From an uncultured Ruminococcus sp. (GTDB taxonomy: Bacteria > Bacillota_A > Clostridia > Oscillospirales > Ruminococcaceae), in the NCBI GenBank assembly GCA_946629405.1, contig CAMOXW010000246.1, positions 1-11,133 of the forward strand: a stretch of DNA of 11,133 nt. The letters are read 5' to 3'. Of this stretch, positions 6,924 to 11,133 are shown piece by piece. Below the pieces are notes generated by a model that was not told where the DNA came from, ran no database searches, and saw only the letters and a program-made list of their open reading frames with translations. The position numbers and the translations under genes were made by a program. Each line of letters begins with the position of its first letter. Position 1 is the first letter of the stretch.

Positions 6924-8114
6924 ATGTCACAGTCAAGAGGACGCTTCGGCATACACGGCGGGCAGTACATCCCCGAAACACTCATGAACGCCGTTATCGA
7001 GCTGGAGAACGCCTATAACCACTATAAGGACGACTCTGAGTTCAACCGCGAACTCTCCGAGCTGCTCAACAGCTATGCCGGACGTCCCTCCCTGCTCTAC
7101 CGCGCTGACAAGCTCACCCGCGAGCTCGGCGGAGCAAAAATATACCTCAAGCGCGAGGACCTTAATCACACCGGCTCGCATAAGATAAACAACGTGCTCG
7201 GTCAGGCCCTCCTTGCAAAGAAAATGGGCAAGACCCGCCTCATCGCTGAGACAGGCGCAGGTCAGCACGGCGTTGCTACTGCTACCGCCGCCGCACTTCT
7301 CGATATGGAGTGCGTCGTCTTCATGGGCGAGGAGGACACAAAGCGTCAGGCTCTCAACGTTTACCGCATGAAGCTCCTCGGTGCCGACGTTATCCCGGTA
7401 AAGTCCGGCACAGCTACCCTGAAGGACGCTGTATCCGAGGCTATGCGCGAATGGACCAGCCGTATAACTGATACTCACTACTGCCTCGGCTCAGTAATGG
7501 GTCCTCATCCGTTCCCGACGATAGTACGCGATTTTCAGGCTGTAATCTCCCGCGAGTCGAGAGCACAGATACTTGAAGCGGAGGGAAGACTTCCCGACGC
7601 AGTAATTGCCTGTGTTGGCGGCGGCTCGAACGCTATCGGAAGCTTCTACCACTTTATCCCCGACGAGGGAGTCCGCCTCATCGGCTGTGAGGCTGCCGGA
7701 CGCGGCATTGACACCTTCGAGACCGCTGCTACCGTTAATACCGGCAGGCTCGGTATCTTCCACGGGATGAAGTCGTATTTCTGCCAGGACGAATACGGTC
7801 AGATAGCGCCGGTGTACTCAATTTCGGCAGGTCTTGACTACCCCGGTGTCGGCCCGGAGCACGCTTATCTCCACGATATCGGAAGGGCTGAATATGTGCC
7901 GGTTACCGACGATGAGGCCGTCAATGCGTTTGAATATCTCTCACGCACAGAGGGAATAATCCCGGCTATCGAATCCGCACACGCTGTTGCATATGCTATG
8001 AAGCTTGCCCCGACTATGGACAAGGACAAGATTATCATTATAACTATTTCCGGCAGGGGCGACAAAGACTGCGCCGCTATCGCACGATACAGAGGGGAGG
8101 ATATCTATGAGTGA
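6924..8114 (+). CDS. trpB: Tryptophan synthase beta chain
   Basis: 396 residues, the usual length of the TrpB1 type that pairs with TrpA. It condenses channelled indole with L-serine using pyridoxal phosphate. Markers seen are [14 protein letters not shown] at the N-terminus, [10 protein letters not shown] with the PLP Schiff-base Lys87, AETGAGQHG with catalytic Glu109, the phosphate-binding glycine loop GGGSNA (232-237), [15 protein letters not shown], and the C-terminal ISGRGDKD with Ser376 near the PLP ring nitrogen. ATG 6924 follows GAAAGGA (6909-6915) by eight bases and lies 21 nt after the trpF stop. Its final codons overlap trpA by 8 nt, consistent with coupled synthesis of the alpha2-beta2 complex. 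Only one Trp residue. Confidence 0.98.
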   Translation: MSQSRGRFGIHGGQYIPETLMNAVIELENAYNHYKDDSEFNRELSELLNSYAGRPSLLYRADKLTRELGGAKIYLKREDLNHTGSHKINNVLGQALLAKKMGKTRLIAETGAGQHGVATATAAALLDMECVVFMGEEDTKRQALNVYRMKLLGADVIPVKSGTATLKDAVSEAMREWTSRITDTHYCLGSVMGPHPFPTIVRDFQAVISRESRAQILEAEGRLPDAVIACVGGGSNAIGSFYHFIPDEGVRLIGCEAAGRGIDTFETAATVNTGRLGIFHGMKSYFCQDEYGQIAPVYSISAGLDYPGVGPEHAYLHDIGRAEYVPVTDDEAVNAFEYLSRTEGIIPAIESAHAVAYAMKLAPTMDKDKIIIITISGRGDKDCAAIARYRGEDIYE

Positions 8115-8883
8115 TATAAGAACTGCCTTTGCAAACGGCAAGGCATTTATCCCGTTCATAACCTGCGGTGACCCCGACCTCGAAACTACCGGCAAAGTCA
8201 TCCGCGCTGCCGCTGAAAACGGCGCTGACCTCATCGAGCTCGGCATACCCTTCTCCGATCCGACAGCAGAGGGTCCCGTAATTCAGGACGCCAATATCCG
8301 TGCTCTTGCAGGCGGAATAACCACTGACAAGATTTTCGCGTTCGTCATGGAGCTGCGCAGGGACATCAAGATACCTCTCGTATTCATGACCTATGCAAAC
8401 GTTGTTTTCTCCTACGGCGCTGAACGCTTCATGGCACGCTGCTGCGAGACAGGCGTGGGCGGAGTTATTCTCCCTGACCTTCCATTCGAGGAAAAGGAGG
8501 AATTCTCGGCAGTTGCAAAGCAGTACGGAGTTGACCTTATCTCGCTCATCGCTCCGACCTCGAAGAACCGCATCGCTATGATCGCCAAAGAGGCTGAGGG
8601 CTTCATTTACGTCGTTTCAAGCCTCGGAGTCACCGGCACCCGCAGCGAGATAACCACTGATATCGGCGATATCGTCCGAATGATCCGCGAGAATACAGAT
8701 ATTCCCTGCGCGGTTGGCTTCGGCATATCCACCCCGGAGCAGGCTGCAAAAATGGCTTCGCTCTCTGACGGCGCGATTGTCGGCTCTGCAATAATCAAGC
8801 TGCTCGAAAAATACGGCCGGGATGCCGCTCCTTATGTAGGCGAATATGTGAAGTCGATGAAGGATGCGGTAAGGAACGCCTGA
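8107..8883 (+). CDS. trpA: Tryptophan synthase alpha chain
   Basis: 258 residues, slightly shorter than the enterobacterial protein (about 268). It cleaves indole-glycerol phosphate to indole, which passes through the tunnel to TrpB. The TIM barrel motifs are [21 protein letters not shown] with the general acid-base Glu44 (E. coli Glu49), [33 protein letters not shown] for the mobile loop 6, and VGFGIS plus GAIVGSAI for phosphate binding. The residue aligned with E. coli catalytic Asp60 is Glu55 here (TAEGP instead of LADGP). ATG 8107 lies inside the trpB end, six bases after GGGGAGG (8094-8100). It is the last gene of the operon, with no convincing terminator after it. No Trp residues. Confidence 0.97.
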   Translation: MSDIRTAFANGKAFIPFITCGDPDLETTGKVIRAAAENGADLIELGIPFSDPTAEGPVIQDANIRALAGGITTDKIFAFVMELRRDIKIPLVFMTYANVVFSYGAERFMARCCETGVGGVILPDLPFEEKEEFSAVAKQYGVDLISLIAPTSKNRIAMIAKEAEGFIYVVSSLGVTGTRSEITTDIGDIVRMIRENTDIPCAVGFGISTPEQAAKMASLSDGAIVGSAIIKLLEKYGRDAAPYVGEYVKSMKDAVRNA

Positions 8884-8938
8884 GCTATCAGTTGCAATTA
8901 TAGCTTATTAACAGAAAATTTACAATTTATTTTTATTT

Positions 8939-8953
8939 GCTTAAAATTTAAGC
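8939..8953. repeat. AT-rich near-perfect palindrome upstream of scfA
   Basis: The arms GCTTAAA (8939-8945) and TTTAAGC (8947-8953) are perfect inverted repeats around a single A. It sits in the 230-nt AT-rich gap between trpA and scfA, about 76 bases upstream of the scfA -35. It could be an operator-like site or chance in AT-rich DNA; there is no T run to make it a terminator. The rest of the gap up to the promoter shows no gene or RNA I can support. Confidence 0.3.
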
Positions 8954-9028
8954 CGTGTTAATCCGTCACGAAAATCAACTATCATTATTGTAGAAATCTA
9001 ACAAACTTTCATTTTATTGCAAAAACTA

Positions 9029-9057
9029 TTGAAAATCTTTGCCTTTTGTGCTATAAT
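9029..9057 (+). promoter_or_regulatory. Sigma-A-type promoter of scfA
   Basis: TTGAAA (9029-9034, one mismatch to consensus) and TATAAT (9052-9057, perfect) are separated by 17 bases, with TGC before the -10 as in the trp promoter; the two promoters share GTGCTATAATA. The predicted start near 9064 leaves a leader of about 50 nt ahead of the scfA ATG at 9114. This indicates that the peptide gene is transcribed independently of the trp operon. Confidence 0.82.
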
Positions 9058-9113
9058 AATTTCATTAGCAAGCAGTGTACACTCACTGTATCGTCTATAG
9101 GAGGGTAAAAAAC

Positions 9114-9251
9114 ATGAAGCACATCCAGACAATCAATAAGGCTAATCTCAAGGAGTCCGCTCAGAAGGGCGGCTGCGGCAAGTGCCAGGCTTCCTGCCAG
9201 TCTGCCTGCAAGACTTCCTGCACAGTTGCAAACCAGAAGTGCGAGAGATAA
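9114..9251 (+). CDS. scfA: Six-cysteine ranthipeptide SCIFF precursor
   Basis: A 45-residue peptide, exactly the size of the SCIFF (six cysteines in forty-five residues) family. A leader (1-20, MKHIQTINKANLKESAQKGG) precedes a core with Cys21, 24, 28, 32, 36 and 43, regularly spaced as CxxC-x3-C-x3-C-x3-C-x6-C. Characterised homologues carry a radical-SAM-made thioether from Cys32 to Thr37; both residues are present at the same numbers here. AGGAGGG (9099-9105), eight bases before the ATG, is the strongest ribosome binding site in the window and implies high output. It is followed by a terminator and then by its maturase gene. The biological role of SCIFF peptides is not established. The gene is short but the match is unmistakable. 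Confidence 0.97.
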   Translation: MKHIQTINKANLKESAQKGGCGKCQASCQSACKTSCTVANQKCER

Positions 9252-9281
9252 GTCCATTTTACAGCTTACGTTAATGGTCTG

Positions 9282-9317
9282 TTGAGGCGGTTGTGTGATC
9301 TCCGCCTCAAATTTTTT
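9282..9317 (+). terminator. Intrinsic terminator/attenuator between scfA and scfB
   Basis: A 9-bp perfect GC-rich stem (TTGAGGCGG 9282-9290 with CCGCCTCAA 9302-9310) closes an 11-base loop and is followed by six T (9312-9317). It lies 30 bases after the scfA stop and 25 bases before the scfB start. No separate promoter is evident between them, so scfB expression probably depends on readthrough. This would keep precursor RNA in excess over maturase RNA. Confidence 0.85.
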
Positions 9318-9342
9318 AGTATAGTATGAAAGGTTGTTGGAT

Positions 9343-10713
9343 ATGATACATAAATATAAGCTAAACGGCTTTAACATCGTCCTCGACGTCAACAGCGGCG
9401 GCGTTCATATCGTGGACGAGCTAACTTATGACCTTCTCGACAATGTCGAACCTCCCTTTGAGGAAAAATGTCCCGCAAAGGTCATCGAGAAGCTCTCACG
9501 CTCCTATGAGCCGGAGGATATCGAGTCCTGCTATCAGGAAATAGTCGAGCTCTACAACGATAAAATATTATTTTCAGAGGACGACTACGAGCAGTTCGCA
9601 GAGCGCTCCGTCGCCTCCCCGATAAAGGCTATGTGCCTGAATATCGCTCACGACTGTCAGCTCAGATGCAAATACTGCTTCGCCTCCACAGGCGACTTCG
9701 GCAAGGGCAGAAAGCTCATGTCCTTCGAGACCGGCAAGCACGCTATCGACTTCCTTCTCGAAAATTCCGGAAACCGCGAAAACCTCGAGCTCGACTTCTT
9801 CGGCGGAGAGCCCCTCATGAACTTCAACGTCGTAAAACAGGTCGTTGAATACGCCCGCTCGCGTGAAAAAGAATACGGCAAGCACTTCCGCTTCACCATA
9901 ACTACAAACGGTCTCCTGCTCGACGACGAAAAGATAGACTTCATCAACCGCGAGATGTCCAACGTCGTGCTCTCTATCGACGGCCGCAAGGAGGTCAATG
10001 ATTATTTCCGCGTTCTTCCCAACGGCAAGGGCTGCTACGATATGATCCTGCCCAAATACAAGCAGCTCGTTGCTGGACGCGGCGATAAGGAATACTACGT
10101 CCGCGGCACGTTCACAAATAAGAACCTCGACTTCTCAAACGACGTTTTTGCGCTGTATAACGCAGGATTTGACCAGATATCCATTGAGCCCGTTGTCGGC
10201 GACGGTGATGAGTACGCCCTCACCGAGAAGGATCTCCCTGCCGTTTTCAAGGAGTATGAGGTGCTGGCTCAGAAAATAATCGACAACGAAAAGACCGGCA
10301 AGAAGTTCAACTTCTTCCACTTTATGCTCGACCTCGACCAGGGACCCTGCGCTATCAAGAGACTCCGCGGCTGCGGCTGCGGCAACGACTATGTCGCCAT
10401 TACTCCAGACGGCGATATCTTCCCCTGCCACCAGTTCGTAGGCATTGATGAGTACAAAATGGGAAATATCGACGACGGCACCTTCAACTACGAGATGAAG
10501 GCAGACTTCGCAAAGGCTCACGTTTACTCCAAGCCAGACTGCCGCAAGTGCTGGGCAAAGTTCTATTGCAGCGGCGGATGCAATGCCAATAATTACCAGT
10601 ATATGGGCGATATCCGCACAGCTCACAAGCTCTCATGTCAGCTCGAAAAAAAGCGCCTCGAGTGCGCTATCATGATGAAAGCCATCCGTATCTTTGGAGA
10701 ACAGGAAATATAA
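9343..10713 (+). CDS. scfB: SCIFF peptide maturase, radical SAM/SPASM enzyme
   Basis: 456 residues from ATG 9343. It installs the Cys-Thr thioether on the ScfA peptide in the cytoplasm. Residues 1-90 form the precursor-recognition region (PqqD/RRE-like by family), starting with the family-typical MIHKYKLNGF and LDVNSG. The radical SAM core carries Cys105, Cys109 and Cys112 (Cx3Cx2C) for the SAM-binding cluster, with FFGGEPLMN following. The C-terminal SPASM region holds further cysteines for two auxiliary [4Fe-4S] clusters: 336, 344, 346, 362, then 400, 403, 409, 413 and 432 (Cx2Cx5Cx3C-x18-C). A TTG at 9334 is in frame, but ATG 9343 has GAAAGG (9328-9333) nine bases upstream and matches homologue starts. 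It probably depends on readthrough of the terminator after scfA and is followed by its own terminator. Confidence 0.97.
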   Translation: MIHKYKLNGFNIVLDVNSGGVHIVDELTYDLLDNVEPPFEEKCPAKVIEKLSRSYEPEDIESCYQEIVELYNDKILFSEDDYEQFAERSVASPIKAMCLNIAHDCQLRCKYCFASTGDFGKGRKLMSFETGKHAIDFLLENSGNRENLELDFFGGEPLMNFNVVKQVVEYARSREKEYGKHFRFTITTNGLLLDDEKIDFINREMSNVVLSIDGRKEVNDYFRVLPNGKGCYDMILPKYKQLVAGRGDKEYYVRGTFTNKNLDFSNDVFALYNAGFDQISIEPVVGDGDEYALTEKDLPAVFKEYEVLAQKIIDNEKTGKKFNFFHFMLDLDQGPCAIKRLRGCGCGNDYVAITPDGDIFPCHQFVGIDEYKMGNIDDGTFNYEMKADFAKAHVYSKPDCRKCWAKFYCSGGCNANNYQYMGDIRTAHKLSCQLEKKRLECAIMMKAIRIFGEQEI

Positions 10714-10716
10714 AGT

Positions 10717-10747
10717 GTGGGTGCGAGGAATTCGCACCCACTTTTTT
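10717..10747 (+). terminator. Intrinsic terminator of scfAB
   Basis: A 10-bp perfect stem (10717-10726 with 10732-10741, core GTGGGTGCGA) closes a 5-base loop and is followed by six T (10742-10747). It begins three bases after the scfB stop, so it is the end of the ranthipeptide transcript. Confidence 0.93.
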
Positions 10748-10759
10748 ACAGGTAAACAA

Positions 10760-10790
10760 ACAGCCGCACATTAGTGCGGCTGTGTTTTTT
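10760..10790. terminator. Terminator of the convergent minus-strand gene (possibly bidirectional)
   Basis: A 10-bp perfect stem (ACAGCCGCAC 10760-10769 with GTGCGGCTGT 10774-10783) closes an ATTA loop. On the plus strand it is followed by G and six T (10785-10790), a backup for scfAB. On the minus strand it lies immediately past the stop of the next gene and is followed by TTGTTTACC, a weaker T tract. The location suggests it serves both directions. Confidence 0.85.
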
Positions 10791-11133
10791 ATTGCTTCTT
10801 CTTCATCTGGATGAGCTTGTATACAAAGAACTCTATCGAGATAAGTCCAATGATGACAGCACCGGAAATCAGCGCTACTACGCCAAGATTCGATTTTCTG
10901 CCCTTGTCGGACGAGCTCTCTGCCGCAGTAGTTGTTTCGCTCTCTGTAGTCTTATCAGCCTTTGTGGCCTTCTCGGAGGTCGTGGAGGACTTCTCCTTCT
11001 CTGTTGCAGCCTCGGTGGTCTTAGTCTCCTTCTTCTCGGACTGGTTGACCGCGCCTACCTCGATACCGCCGTTATTCTGTGCGACGAATCCTGTCAGCCA
11101 CGCAAGTGATGCGTTCCAGTTGATAGTACACTC
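10789..11133 (-). CDS. C-terminus of a surface protein, probably a GH9-type cellulase with linker and membrane anchor (partial)
   Basis: The last 114 residues of a protein whose start lies beyond the right edge; stop is at 10789-10791. The fragment opens with ECTINWNASLAW. This resembles the end of family 9 glycoside hydrolases, where a catalytic acid Glu precedes an INWNA-type helix, so residue 1 could be that Glu. Residues 31-82 are a low-complexity linker of Thr, Ser, Glu, Lys and Ala, without folded-domain character. Residues about 83-105 form one hydrophobic transmembrane segment followed by a KLIQMKKKQ tail, giving a cell-surface, C-terminally anchored topology. There is no LPxTG sorting motif and no dockerin. 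The GH9 assignment rests on about 20 residues and is tentative; the linker plus anchor architecture is clear. It converges on scfB. Confidence 0.72.
   Translation of the reverse strand, partial: ECTINWNASLAWLTGFVAQNNGGIEVGAVNQSEKKETKTTEAATEKEKSSTTSEKATKADKTTESETTTAAESSSDKGRKSNLGVVALISGAVIIGLISIEFFVYKLIQMKKKQ

Noticed and set aside
8883..8905. Hairpin AGCTAT/ATAGCT after trpA as a terminator
   Set aside because: The stem is only 6 bp, AT-rich, with an 11-base loop and no following T run.
9334..9342. TTG start for scfB
   Set aside because: It would directly abut the GAAAGG ribosome binding site; ATG 9343 has proper spacing and matches homologue starts.
10774..11109. Leucine- and cysteine-rich plus-strand open frame at the right edge
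   Set aside because: It is the antisense reading of the Lys/Glu/Thr-rich linker of the minus-strand gene, which gives Leu/Cys-rich artefacts, and it begins inside a terminator hairpin.

Overview
The window reads as chromosomal DNA of a fermentative Clostridia-class Firmicute, most likely a Ruminococcus-type member of the Oscillospiraceae. This is inferred from the T-box-controlled trp operon, the clostridial SCIFF peptide with its maturase, strong AGGAGG-type ribosome binding sites, TTGACA/TATAAT promoters, and a surface glycosidase-like tail at the right edge. No mobile element, tRNA, rRNA or CRISPR array was seen.

Layout. Positions 1-177 hold the 3' end of an unrecognised plus-strand gene. 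It converges on a minus-strand gene (206-1891) for a membrane protein with a 7-TM sensor region, a PAS-like region and an HD-GYP domain; the two share one bidirectional terminator. Divergent consensus promoters lie at 1920-1948 (minus) and 2023-2051 (plus). The plus promoter drives a roughly 360-nt tryptophan T-box leader with a UGG specifier, an unusual internal 20/21-nt tandem duplication, and mutually exclusive antiterminator and terminator helices. It then drives a complete seven-gene operon, trpE-G-D-C-F-B-A (2444-8883). The genes are tightly packed: trpE/trpG overlap by 4 nt, trpC/trpF by 35 nt and trpB/trpA by 8 nt. Together the enzymes convert chorismate to L-tryptophan. Expression should rise when uncharged tRNA-Trp binds the leader, and TrpE keeps the elements expected for feedback inhibition by tryptophan.

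After an AT-rich gap with its own promoter (9029-9057) comes a ranthipeptide pair. scfA (9114-9251) is a 45-residue, six-cysteine SCIFF precursor. scfB (9343-10713) is a radical SAM/SPASM maturase. An intrinsic terminator between them probably makes the precursor far more abundant than the enzyme. Two terminators follow, the second shared with a convergent minus-strand gene that runs off the right edge. That gene's visible C-terminus looks like the last helix of a GH9 cellulase, a Thr/Glu/Lys/Ser-rich linker and a C-terminal membrane anchor.

Most of the window is recognisable biology. The points most worth a second look are the duplicated segment in the T-box, the Asp-to-Glu change at a catalytic position of TrpA, the scfA/scfB attenuator, and the membrane-anchored GH9-like tail.
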